64,000 nt of DNA from Arenibacter certesii DSM 19833 (GTDB lineage: Bacteria > Bacteroidota > Bacteroidia > Flavobacteriales > Flavobacteriaceae), in NCBI RefSeq assembly GCF_000429545.1, contig NZ_AUCB01000003.1, forward strand, positions 186,001 to 250,000. Reading direction: 5' to 3'. Made by a program: the position numbers and the translations under genes. The notes beneath the pieces are model-generated. The model did no database searches. It was not told the origin of the DNA and was given only the letters and a program-made list of their open reading frames with translations. This document shows positions 35,440 through 46,400 of this stretch, in pieces; position 1 is the stretch's first letter; every line of letters starts with the position of its first letter.

Positions 35440-36597
35440 ATGAGCAAGAAAACCCTAAGATTCAATAGTAAAACCATACATGGAGGGCAGTTTCCAGATA
35501 AGGCCTACGGAGCTGTAATGCCGCCCATATATCAGACTTCCACCTATGCTCAGACAACACCTGGTGGCCACAAGGGCTATGAATACTCTAGAAGTGCCAA
35601 CCCCACCAGAACAGCTTTGGAAAATGCTTTAGCTAGTATAGAAAACGGGAATTATGGACTTGCTTTTGGTAGCGGACTCGCTGCCATGGATGCAGTTATG
35701 AAGCTATTGAAACCAGGGGATGAGGTGATTTCTACCAATGACCTATACGGCGGTAGTTATCGTCTTTTTAAAAAAATATTTGAGCAATATGGTATTGTGT
35801 TTCATTTTGTAGGGATGCAGAATGCTATAGACATTGAAAGGCATATAAATAAGAATACAAAATTGATCTGGGTAGAAACGCCTACCAATCCCATGATGAA
35901 TATTATAGACATTAAGGCGGTTGCTAAATTGGCAAAAAAGAATCGTATAACGCTGGCAGTAGACAATACTTTTGCTACTCCTTACTTGCAATTGCCGTTA
36001 GATCTAGGAGCCGATATAGTAATGCATTCGGCCACAAAATACCTAGGGGGCCATAGCGATGTGGTACTAGGAGCCTTAGTGGTGAAGGAAAAGGAATTGG
36101 CAGATAGGCTGTATTTTATCCAGAATGCTAGTGGGGCTGTCTGTGGGCCAATGGATAGCTTTTTGGTGCTAAGAGGTATTAAGACCTTGCATGTACGAAT
36201 GCAAAGACATTGTGAGAACGGCAAAGCAATTGCCGAGTATTTGTCTAAACACCCAGATATTGAAAAAGTGTATTGGCCAGGGTTTGCCAATCATCCTAAT
36301 CACCAGGTGGCAAAAGAGCAAATGAAAGATTTTGGGGGCATGATTTCGTTTGTTCCCAAAGGTGCCGACTATGCCACAGCCATTAAAATAGTGGAGAAAT
36401 TGAACGTCTTTACCTTGGCAGAATCATTGGGGGGTGTAGAAAGTTTAGCAGGACACCCTGCAAGCATGACGCATGCTAGTATCCCCAAAGAAGAGCGGGA
36501 GAAAAGTGGGGTAGTAGATTCCTTAATAAGACTTAGTGTGGGCATAGAGGATGTAGACGATTTAATTGAGGATCTAAAGCAGGCGATTCAGCAATGA
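35440..36597 (+). CDS. Cystathionine gamma-synthase/lyase family PLP enzyme
   Basis: A 385-residue PLP enzyme of the Cys/Met-metabolism family. The Schiff-base lysine is K200 in SATKYLGGHSD, the phosphate-binding tyrosine and arginine are in YEYSRSANPTR (48-58), and DNTFATP (175-181) holds the PLP-stacking aspartate. Cystathionine gamma-synthase, gamma-lyase, O-acetylhomoserine sulfhydrylase and methionine gamma-lyase share these motifs. The length and the start (THGG-like TIHGGQ) suit the first two best. It acts in the cytosol in methionine/cysteine interconversion. It is monocistronic, with a strong promoter and gdhA following after its own promoter. Confidence 0.9.
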   Translation: MSKKTLRFNSKTIHGGQFPDKAYGAVMPPIYQTSTYAQTTPGGHKGYEYSRSANPTRTALENALASIENGNYGLAFGSGLAAMDAVMKLLKPGDEVISTNDLYGGSYRLFKKIFEQYGIVFHFVGMQNAIDIERHINKNTKLIWVETPTNPMMNIIDIKAVAKLAKKNRITLAVDNTFATPYLQLPLDLGADIVMHSATKYLGGHSDVVLGALVVKEKELADRLYFIQNASGAVCGPMDSFLVLRGIKTLHVRMQRHCENGKAIAEYLSKHPDIEKVYWPGFANHPNHQVAKEQMKDFGGMISFVPKGADYATAIKIVEKLNVFTLAESLGGVESLAGHPASMTHASIPKEEREKSGVVDSLIRLSVGIEDVDDLIEDLKQAIQQ

Positions 36598-36622
36598 ATT
36601 CTGTAAAAATCAATAAAATTGA

Positions 36623-36652
36623 TTGAGAAACAGCATAAATGCCATATTTTTG
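36623..36652 (+). promoter_or_regulatory. Promoter of gdhA
   Basis: TTG (36623-36625), a 19-nt spacer and TATTTTTG (36645-36652): a full Bacteroidota-type promoter, 49 nt before the gdhA ATG. Confidence 0.75.
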
Positions 36653-36671
36653 TCATCAAAATCAATGTTAA

Positions 36672-38051
<1,380 letters not shown>

Positions 38052-38083
38052 TATTTGCATAAGTAAAGGGTCAGTAAAAATAG

Positions 38084-38122
38084 GGACCGGAACCGCGAAT
38101 TATGGCATTTCCGGTCCTTTTT
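38084..38122 (+). terminator. Terminator after gdhA
   Basis: A perfect 9-bp stem (GGACCGGAA 38084-38092, TTCCGGTCC 38109-38117) is followed by five T. Confidence 0.9.
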
Positions 38123-38229
38123 ATATGCATATATGAACTAAGAGTTTGTTTGCCAATGTGTACAATAGAGGAAATAATAAGAACAGTTGAAGGAGTAATT
38201 AAACTTTTTTTCAAGAAAATACAGATACC

Positions 38230-38949
38230 ATGCAGGTTACTACAAAGGCAATTGTTCTAAGATCCATAAAGTACGGGGAAACTAGCCTGATCGTTAAGAT
38301 GTATACCCTTTCTAGTGGGATAAGATCATATATGTTAAAAGGTATCCTTGCCGCTAAAAAAGGAAAAATGAAAGCAGCCTACTTTTTGCCCTTGGCACAA
38401 TTGGAGGTTGTTGCTTTACATAAGGACAAGGGAGCCTTAGAGCATTTGAAGGAGGTAAGGGTCAGTTATCATTGTCAAAGCATTCATACCCATATAGCTA
38501 AGAATGCAATTACGTTCTTCTTAGCTGAAATGATAGCGAATAGCATTCATGAGGAAGAACCTAATAAAGAACTTTTCCATTTTATGGAGGCCTCCCTACA
38601 ATGGCTAGATGCCCATGAAGACTATGCCAATTTCCACTTGTTATTTCTCTTGACCCTAAGTAAGTTTCTAGGTTTTTATCCAGAGGTGAAGAATGTAGAT
38701 TTCCCTTACTTTGATCTATTAGAGGGAGAGTTTGTAAAAGAACCTTCTCTAAACCCTTTTCTTGAAGGGAGGGAACTATTTTATTTTAAAAGTATTTTGG
38801 GCATAGGTTTTGATGGCATAGAGGAGGTGAAAATCGGTAAAAGTGATCGAAAAAATCTATTAAATAACCTAGTGCTTTTTTATGAATTACAATTGCAAGG
38901 GTTTAGAAAACCAAAATCGTTGGCAGTGTTAAATGAAGTGTTTAGTTGA
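38230..38949 (+). CDS. recO: DNA repair protein RecO
   Basis: A 239-residue RecO. The N-terminal OB-fold begins KAIVLRSIKYGETSLIVKMYT, the usual RecO opening, followed by a helical domain with FLLTLSKFLGFYPE near 139-152. RecO loads RecA onto SSB-coated DNA together with RecR and anneals strands. No zinc-binding Cys4 motif is present, as in other Bacteroidota and E. coli. The next gene starts 1 nt after its stop, so both are probably co-transcribed even though the functions differ. Confidence 0.92.
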   Translation: MQVTTKAIVLRSIKYGETSLIVKMYTLSSGIRSYMLKGILAAKKGKMKAAYFLPLAQLEVVALHKDKGALEHLKEVRVSYHCQSIHTHIAKNAITFFLAEMIANSIHEEEPNKELFHFMEASLQWLDAHEDYANFHLLFLLTLSKFLGFYPEVKNVDFPYFDLLEGEFVKEPSLNPFLEGRELFYFKSILGIGFDGIEEVKIGKSDRKNLLNNLVLFYELQLQGFRKPKSLAVLNEVFS

Positions 38950-38950
38950 T

Positions 38951-41359
38951 ATGCAAAAGACCATATTAATTGTAGTTCTTTTGCTTTGTTATGGAGCTAG
39001 AGGCCAGGAAATTATTATATTGGATGAGGAGGATCATCAGCCTTTGGCCAATGTTATAGTCTATAACGTTGATAAATCAAAAACTGCCTTATCAGATTTT
39101 GATGGGGTATGCAATCTCTCCCAGTTTGATGATAATGAACGGATTACATTTAGGCATATAGGGTATCAGCTGGCTAGAGCTACAAAAGAAAACGTAGTAA
39201 AGAAAGGAATGCTTTATATGGTTCATAACGCCGAGCAATTGGATGAGGTGATTATGTCTATTTCCAAATGGGAACAACAACGGAAAGATATCCCTCAAAA
39301 AATAGCGGTGATCAATGCTCCAAGCATTGCTTTTGCAGCACCACAAACTTCGGCAGATTTGCTTAACAATAGCGGGAAGGTTTTTGTTCAGAAAAGTCAA
39401 TTGGGGGGAGGAAGTCCAATGATACGTGGATTTGCAACAAATAGATTGCTAATTTCCATAGATGGCGTGCGTATGAACAATGCCATTTTTAGGAGTGGGA
39501 ATGTCCAAAATATAATTTCACTGGATCCGTTTACGGTGAGGAGTACCGAAGTTATTTTTGGTCCTGGTTCTGTTATTTACGGTTCTGACGCTATTGGAGG
39601 GGTAATGAATTTTTATACCAAAAAACCACAGTTTTCACAAAGGGATAGCCTGTATATTTCAGGGAATGCAAACTATAGATTCGCCGCTGCGAACAACGAG
39701 AATACCCTTCATGTTGATTTTAATCTAGGTAAAAAAAAATGGGCCTTTTTATCCAGTCTTTCCTATAATCACTTTGGTGATCTTAGGATGGGGTCTAACG
39801 GTCCTAAATCATATCTAAGGGATATGTATGTAGTTACTAAGAATGGGGAAGACCTGATAGAGCAGAGCAAAAATGCCAAGATACAGCACCCTACAGGATA
39901 CGAACAAATAAATTTAATGCAAAAGATTGCATATAAGCCCAACAATAATTGGAATGTGGATCTAGGACTTTTTTATTCGGAAACTTCGGACTTTGCGAGA
40001 TTTGACCGACTCATTAGACCTTCCAAAGATGGGGAGGGATTGCGTTCTGCGGAATGGTATTATGGGCCACAGAAATGGTTTATGGGGAATCTTCAATTTT
40101 ATCAGAATGGTATTCGCAAATTTTATGACGGACTAAAGATAACTGCGGCCTATCAAAACTTTAAAGAGAGTAGGAGTGATCGTGGATTTCAGGATATAAC
40201 TATGTACACCACACAAGAAAACGTAGATGCGCTTAGTGTTAACGTGGATTTTGAAAATAAAAGAATGGGCAACTTCCGTCTTTATTATGGAAGCGAGTTT
40301 GTATATAATAATATTGGCTCTCAAGGTAGTAAGTTAAACCTTGTTGAGAATCGTATTCTACCATCTGCATCACGATATCCCGATGGATCTACTTGGCAGA
40401 CTTTGGCGGGCTATATAAGTGGGGAGCTTAAAGCGAAACCCAATTTTACACTTTCTTCGGGGCTGAGGTATAGTCATGTATGGATAGATGCAGATTTTGA
40501 TAATAACTTTTATGCTTTTCCTTTTCAAAATGCCGATTTAAGTACGGGTGCCTTAACGGGGAGTCTGGGTTTTAGTTGGTTTCCCAAAACCGATCTACAG
40601 CTTACCCTTAATGGCTCTACAGGCTTTAGAGCGCCAAATATAGATGATATAGGTAAAATTTTTGACTCCGAACCAGGAGCGGTAGTGGTTCCGAATGCTG
40701 ATCTAGAGCCTGAATATGCCTATAATATTGAAATGGGCATTCAAAAGAACTTTAAGAATAGAACAACTTTTAAAGGCGCAGCATTTTACACCTATTTGGT
40801 AGATGCACTGGTGCGCCGCGATTACCAATTTAATGGGGAAATTGAAATAGACTACAATGGAGAAATGAGTAGGGTGCAGGCCGTTCAGAACGCTGCAATG
40901 GCCTATGTGTATGGTTTTGAGTTTGGAGCCGACGTATTTTTGACGGAAAAGCTTTCTTTGGTATCCAATCTAACGGTAACGAAAGGAGAGGAAGAGGAAG
41001 ATGATGGATCACATTCTCCAGGCAGACACGTGGCGCCAATCTTTGGGGATATCCATATGGTTTGGAAGAACTATAAACTAAAGACCGATCTATTTGTGAA
41101 TTACAATGGTAGAATTTCCCATGGGGACATGGCTTTTTCTGAGAAAAAGAAAACGTATATATATGCCCAGGATGCCAATGGCAATCCCTATTCGCCGTCA
41201 TGGTACACGTTAAACCTTCGCTCGCAGTATCAGATTGCCCCTTCGTTAAAAGTAATGCTGCATTTAGAGAACATAACGGATCAACGATACCGTTCTTATT
41301 CTTCAGGAATTGTAGCTCCTGGGATTAATCTGATACTGGGCGCAGGTTTTGCATTTTAA
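38951..41359 (+). CDS. TonB-dependent receptor with carboxypeptidase-like N-terminal domain
   Basis: An 802-residue outer-membrane receptor. I start at the ATG at 38951, because it gives a clean signal peptide (MQKTILIVVLLLCYGARGQ) and does not overlap recO. Residues about 20-95 form a CarboxypepD_reg-like domain. The plug (about 120-240) contains SQLGGGSPMIRGFATNR, IDGVRMNNAIFRSGN and GSDAIGGVMNFYTK. This resembles haemoglobin/haem receptors of the TonB-hemlactrns type, but ligand is unproved. The barrel ends in GAGFAF with a terminal aromatic. No haem-handling genes are adjacent. Confidence 0.92.
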   Translation: MQKTILIVVLLLCYGARGQEIIILDEEDHQPLANVIVYNVDKSKTALSDFDGVCNLSQFDDNERITFRHIGYQLARATKENVVKKGMLYMVHNAEQLDEVIMSISKWEQQRKDIPQKIAVINAPSIAFAAPQTSADLLNNSGKVFVQKSQLGGGSPMIRGFATNRLLISIDGVRMNNAIFRSGNVQNIISLDPFTVRSTEVIFGPGSVIYGSDAIGGVMNFYTKKPQFSQRDSLYISGNANYRFAAANNENTLHVDFNLGKKKWAFLSSLSYNHFGDLRMGSNGPKSYLRDMYVVTKNGEDLIEQSKNAKIQHPTGYEQINLMQKIAYKPNNNWNVDLGLFYSETSDFARFDRLIRPSKDGEGLRSAEWYYGPQKWFMGNLQFYQNGIRKFYDGLKITAAYQNFKESRSDRGFQDITMYTTQENVDALSVNVDFENKRMGNFRLYYGSEFVYNNIGSQGSKLNLVENRILPSASRYPDGSTWQTLAGYISGELKAKPNFTLSSGLRYSHVWIDADFDNNFYAFPFQNADLSTGALTGSLGFSWFPKTDLQLTLNGSTGFRAPNIDDIGKIFDSEPGAVVVPNADLEPEYAYNIEMGIQKNFKNRTTFKGAAFYTYLVDALVRRDYQFNGEIEIDYNGEMSRVQAVQNAAMAYVYGFEFGADVFLTEKLSLVSNLTVTKGEEEEDDGSHSPGRHVAPIFGDIHMVWKNYKLKTDLFVNYNGRISHGDMAFSEKKKTYIYAQDANGNPYSPSWYTLNLRSQYQIAPSLKVMLHLENITDQRYRSYSSGIVAPGINLILGAGFAF

Positions 41360-41392
41360 AAGCTAAAATGCTCTGTGACTAAAATTCAAGGT

Positions 41393-41734
41393 TTATTCTT
41401 TAATTTTCTCTTTTAATTCTTTGGCCTTGTCAGCGGCTTGGTTAGCTGCATCTTTAGTATCCTCGCCAATTTCCTTCGCCGTTTCCTCAATGCTTTTTGC
41501 GGTTCTATCAGCTTTGTCCACTGCCTCTTCACCAGCCTTCTTAATTTCTTTGCCTAATTCTTCGGCGGCTTTCTTAACATTATTTCCTGCTTTTTCTAAA
41601 TCGCCTTTTACTTCTTTTAGTGCTTCATTGGTTTCTTCAGTGGCAGTTTTGGCTTTCTCATTAGCATCTCTACAGGAGGTAAAAGAAGTACTTAATGCCG
41701 CCATTAAAATAAAACTGAATACAATTCTTTTCAT
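41393..41734 (-). CDS. Small Lys/Glu/Ala-rich coiled-coil lipoprotein
   Basis: A 113-residue lipoprotein (lipobox FTSC, C21) whose mature part is nearly pure heptad- or 11-mer-like helix (AAEELGKEIKKAGEEA..., ETAKEIGEDTKDAANQAADKA). It resembles LEA-like or apolipoprotein-like stress proteins and YtxH-type coils. It may coat membranes or protect proteins under desiccation or osmotic stress; this is inference from composition. Low-complexity lysine and alanine content also makes false similarity likely. It converges on the TonB receptor gene with a 33-bp gap. Confidence 0.8.
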   Translation of the reverse strand: MKRIVFSFILMAALSTSFTSCRDANEKAKTATEETNEALKEVKGDLEKAGNNVKKAAEELGKEIKKAGEEAVDKADRTAKSIEETAKEIGEDTKDAANQAADKAKELKEKIKE

Positions 41735-42224
41735 GATTTTGGTTTTTGTGCTTTAATTGTTTGTGATTAATGTACGTAAAAACTATCACTATGGATTACG
41801 TGATTTTAATTGGGTATAATACGTAATTATAGAAAAGGAATATAAAACGCTTATTTAGAAAATGATATGTCCATTTGGAAGAAAAAATTAGGTTCCAAAT
41901 GGGAGGTGTAAACTGGCAATAATGATTTTAGTTGATTTCATAAATGAGGTGGGTGTACTATTTCATTTTGCTCTTAGTTTAATTTAGATGCAAAAGACTA
42001 TTTGATATAGCGCTTACTTAATTGGATTTGGAGGTAGTACTACTCCGTTGTTTCATCCTCTTTGCTGTACCTGTCTTTTCAAGGGAATAATTGGCATAAA
42101 ATATTTCAATCCTACGCTCTTGATAATGAGTGTGATAGTGATGTTAATTTCATATTTAATAATTTTTTGGTAGGGTAAAGAAGGGATATGGTGTTCTATA
42201 GGCAAATACGCAAACTAATTTATT
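41735..42224. other. Divergent intergenic region with a perfect inverted repeat
   Basis: A 490-bp gap between divergent lipoprotein genes. It contains a perfect 10-bp inverted repeat, CCATTTGGAA (41871-41880) and TTCCAAATGG (41893-41902), with a 12-nt loop and no T-tract. No reading frame or exact TAnnTTTG box is present. It could hold regulation of one or both lipoproteins. Confidence 0.5.
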
Positions 42225-43178
42225 ATGAAGATTATGAAGAATTATTTAAAGAATTCAGGTTTGATATTAATAGCTATGATGGCAATGATATCATGTGACA
42301 AAAGTGATGATTCGGCCACAGGAGAATCCTATAATACCAGTTTTGAGGTTACGGATGCCCCAATAGATAACGCCGATGTAAAAGCAGTTTTTGTTACCAT
42401 TGCCAATGTTTCGGTAGATGGAAAGTCTTTGGAAGGTTTTAGAGCTACCACAGTAAATTTGGCAGCTTTGGTAGATGGTAAAACAAAAGTTTTGGGGAAT
42501 TTGGATTTGCAGGCAAGATCGTATTCCAATATTGTATTTGAATTGGATTTTGAAAAGGATGTATATGGTAATGCTCCTGGATGTTATGTAGAGAAGGCTA
42601 ACGGGGAAAAGGATGCCTTGGTAGCTGCTTCCAATAAAATTAATATTAATGATGCTTTTGAGGTGATTGCCCAGTCAAAAAATGTTATAGTGGTGGATTT
42701 TGATCTTAGAAAAACGATCAAGGAAGAAAAAAGCAACTTCTCTAGTGACTATAATTTTGTGACCATGGCCGAGCTGACTGCTGGAATCAGAGCTATAAAC
42801 GCAGAGCTTACAGGAAAAATTTCTGGAACTGTGAACGATTCTAAGAATACTTCAGATAAGATTATTGTATATGCTTATAAGAAGGGTAGTTTTAATGCCG
42901 ATGTAGAAACGAAAGGAAAAGGAGAAAGCGGAGTAACCTTTGCGAATGCAATTACCAGTGCGGAGGTTAAAGGAATAGGTAAATCTTATAGTTTAGATTT
43001 CTTGAAGGAGGGAGAATATGAACTGATCTTTGCTTCTTATAAAGAGGATCAAGAAAGCGGACTTCATTTTAACTCCATATTGGAAGTAGAGTCGGTTACA
43101 GATTTAAATCTAGGTGCTATTAAGGTTAACTCTATGCTAAAAATTAGCGCCAACGTTATGGTTACAGGGTCTAGATAA
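42225..43178 (+). CDS. DUF4382 lipoprotein
   Basis: A 317-residue lipoprotein (lipobox MISC, C24 from the ATG at 42225; an ATG three codons later is an alternative). Residues about 35-190 match the DUF4382 layout: a strand FEVTDAPIDNADVKAVFVTIANVSV, then SLEGFRATTVNLAAL and ARSYSNIVFELDFE. The rest may be a small beta-sandwich (SGTVNDSKNTSDKIIVYAYKKGSF...) of carboxypeptidase-regulatory type. Function is unknown; family members are envelope lipoproteins. A terminator follows and an independent promoter drives ileS. Confidence 0.85.
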   Translation: MKIMKNYLKNSGLILIAMMAMISCDKSDDSATGESYNTSFEVTDAPIDNADVKAVFVTIANVSVDGKSLEGFRATTVNLAALVDGKTKVLGNLDLQARSYSNIVFELDFEKDVYGNAPGCYVEKANGEKDALVAASNKININDAFEVIAQSKNVIVVDFDLRKTIKEEKSNFSSDYNFVTMAELTAGIRAINAELTGKISGTVNDSKNTSDKIIVYAYKKGSFNADVETKGKGESGVTFANAITSAEVKGIGKSYSLDFLKEGEYELIFASYKEDQESGLHFNSILEVESVTDLNLGAIKVNSMLKISANVMVTGSR

Positions 43179-43204
43179 AATAATAACTAGCTATTAATTG
43201 TTTT

Positions 43205-43236
43205 AAAGAGGTCGTCCTAATTCACGGCCTCTTTTT
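43205..43236 (+). terminator. Terminator after the DUF4382 gene
   Basis: An 11-bp stem (AAAGAGGTCGT 43205-43215, ACGGCCTCTTT 43224-43234, one G-T pair) with an 8-nt loop, ending in a T run. Confidence 0.85.
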
Positions 43237-43386
43237 TGTTTAATCGCCCTGCAATATAAGTGGTGAAAGTTAATTTAAGGGATTTATGGCTTTTACCTTT
43301 AAACTGAATATAGGCGGAAAAGCCGATCAATTGATAAAAGATTTTTTTACCCTGGTTAAGATGGGTAGTAATTTGTTCAGATTTAG

Positions 43387-43394
43387 TAATTTTG
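43387..43394 (+). promoter_or_regulatory. -7 promoter box for ileS
   Basis: TAATTTTG is an exact TAnnTTTG box, 33 nt before the ileS ATG. The only upstream TTG (43373-43375) is 11 nt away, closer than usual. Confidence 0.5.
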
Positions 43395-43427
43395 CAAACT
43401 TAAATTGAAGCAATAGAAGCTGTTATT

Positions 43428-46400
43428 ATGAAGTTTGCAGAATATAAGGGATTAGATTTACCAAAAGTCGCAGAGGAGATTTTACACTTCTGGAAGGAGA
43501 ATACTATTTTTGAGAAAAGTGTTACCTCTCGGGAGGGCAAAGAGAGTTTTGTCTTTTACGAAGGCCCCCCTTCTGCAAATGGTTTGCCAGGGATACACCA
43601 CGTTATGGCTCGTACTATAAAGGATATATTTCCGCGGTACAAGACCATGAAAGGTTTCCAAGTTAAACGAAAGGCTGGTTGGGATACCCACGGTTTGCCA
43701 ATAGAATTAGGTGTAGAAAAGGAATTAGGTATCACCAAGGAAGATATTGGTAACAAAATTTCTGTTGAGGAGTATAATGCAGCTTGTAAAAAAGCGGTAA
43801 TGCGCTATACCGATGTTTGGAATTCCATGACCGAAAAAGTAGGGTATTGGGTAGATATGGAAGATCCTTATGTTACGTACAAATCCAAGTATATGGAGTC
43901 TGTTTGGTGGTTGCTAAAACAGATTTATGATAAAGATCTTATTTATAAAGGGTACACTATTCAGCCTTATTCCCCAAAGGCAGGGACCGGATTAAGCTCG
44001 CATGAGCTCAACCAGCCCGGGACCTATCAGGATGTAACCGATACTACTGTGGTTGCCCAGTTTAAAGTAAAAAAAGAAACCTTAAACGGCGTTTTTGACG
44101 GTTTGGATAATGAGATTTTCTTTTTGGCATGGACTACCACGCCATGGACTTTACCCTCCAATACGGCACTGACCGTTGGGCCAAAAATCGATTATGTTGC
44201 TGTAAGGACTTTTAATCAATATACTTTTGAACCTATTGTAGTTGTTCTTGCTAAATCTTTGATAGGTAAGCAGTTCAGCGGTAAATTCGTTGCTGCAGGA
44301 AGCGAAGAAGACTTTGCCAACTATACTTTAAAAGACAAGAAAATTCCTTACCAAGTAGTGGGAGAGGCCAAAGGAGCCGATCTGGTAGGGATAAGATATG
44401 AGCAGTTGTTAGACTACGCACAACCATATCAGAATCCAGAAAATGCCTTTAGGGTAATATCTGGTGATTTCGTGACTACAGAAGATGGTACCGGAATTGT
44501 ACATACTGCGCCTACATTTGGAGCAGATGATGCGCTGGTTGCCAAGCAAGCAGTTCCAGAAGTACCGCCAATGTTGGTATTGGACGACAACAACAACCCA
44601 GTGCCTTTAGTAGATCTACAGGGGAAATTTAGACCAGAATTACAAGAGTTGGCGGGGAAATATGTGAAAAACGAATACTACGAGGACGGTCAAGCTCCAG
44701 AAAGGTCGGTAGACGTGGAGATTGCAATAAAACTAAAAGAAGACAATAGGGCCTTTAAGGTGGAGAAGTATGTGCATAGCTACCCTAATTGCTGGCGTAC
44801 AGATAAACCTATACTTTATTATCCATTGGATTCTTGGTTTATAAAAATTACTGATGTTAAAGAAAGAATGTTCAATCTAAATCAGACCATTAACTGGAAG
44901 CCCAAGGCTACCGGTGAGGGAAGATTTGGAAATTGGTTGGCCAATGCCAATGATTGGAACCTTTCCCGATCTCGTTACTGGGGAATTCCCCTGCCAATAT
45001 GGCGAACAGAAGAGGGTAGTGAGCAATTGATTGTGGGTTCTGTAGCCGAACTTAAGGAGGAGATGAGGAAAGCAGTGGATGCAGGAGTTTTAAAAGAAGA
45101 TATCTTTCAGGATTTTGTAGTTGGGGACATGTCTGAGGAGAACTATGAGAAAATAGATCTTCACAAGAATATTGTAGACCAGATAACCTTGGTTTCTCCT
45201 TCTGGAAAACCTATGAAACGCGAAGCAGACCTTATAGATGTATGGTTTGATAGCGGATCCATGCCCTATGCCCAATGGCATTACCCGTTTGAGAATAAAG
45301 AATTAATAGATGAGAGGAAAACTTTTCCGGCCGACTTTATTGCGGAGGGAGTAGACCAGACAAGAGGATGGTTCTATACGCTGCATGCCATAGCTACCAT
45401 GGTGTTCGATTCTGTTGCTTACAAGAATGTGGTCTCTAACGGATTGGTGCTGGACAAAGAAGGGAAGAAAATGTCTAAGCGACTTGGGAACGCTGTAGAT
45501 CCATTTGAGACAATGGATGAATTTGGTCCCGATGCCACTCGCTGGTATATGATTTCCAATGCCAATCCATGGGATAATTTAAAATTTGATGTAGACGGGA
45601 TTGCGGAGGTAAAGCGGAAGTTTTTCGGTACCTTGTACAATACTTATTCATTCTTTGCCCTTTATACCAACATAGACAAATTTGCTTATTCGGAAGCAGA
45701 TATTCCGCTGAACGATAGGCCAGAGATTGATCAGTGGATTTTGTCCGAATTACATTCATTGATAAGAACTGTTGATGAGGCTTATGGTGATTATGAGCCC
45801 ACTAGGGCAACTAGGGCTATATCCGAATACGTCCAGGAAAACTTAAGTAATTGGTATGTTCGCTTAAGTAGAAGGCGTTTCTGGAAGGGAGATTATCAGC
45901 AAGATAAAATCTCTGCATACCAAACACTTTATACTTGTTTGGAAACGGTTGCAAAGTTGTCGGCACCAGTTGCGCCATTTTACATGGATCAACTTTACAA
46001 AGATTTAACCAATACAACAAGTAAAGAACCATTTGAAAGTGTACATTTGGCTGAGTTTCCAAAGTATAATCCAGAGATGGTGAACAAGGAACTGGAGAGT
46101 AAAATGGCAAAGGCACAGACTATTTCCTCTTTAGTATTGTCCATTAGGCAAAAAGAGAAAATAAAGGTACGTCAGCCCTTGCAAAAGATAATGATACCCG
46201 TATTGGACGAAACCCAAAGAGCGGAAATAGAAGCGGTGGCAGATTTAATAAAATCCGAGGTTAATGTTAAGGAAATAGAGCTGTTAGACGATGCTTCCGG
46301 AATTTTAGTAAAAAAAATAAAGCCCAATTTTAAAACGTTAGGTCCTAAATTTGGGAAAGATATGAAACTGATTGCCGCCGAAGTAGCCGAGCTAGATCAG

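Noticed and set aside
38933-38950. Longer start of the first TonB receptor overlapping recO
   Set aside because: The ATG at 38951 gives a proper signal peptide, while the longer start puts charged residues and a cysteine ahead of it.
43237-43427. T-box-like leader before ileS
   Set aside because: No T-box motif or suitable stem; the mechanism is typical of Firmicutes, and a plain -7 box lies close to the start.
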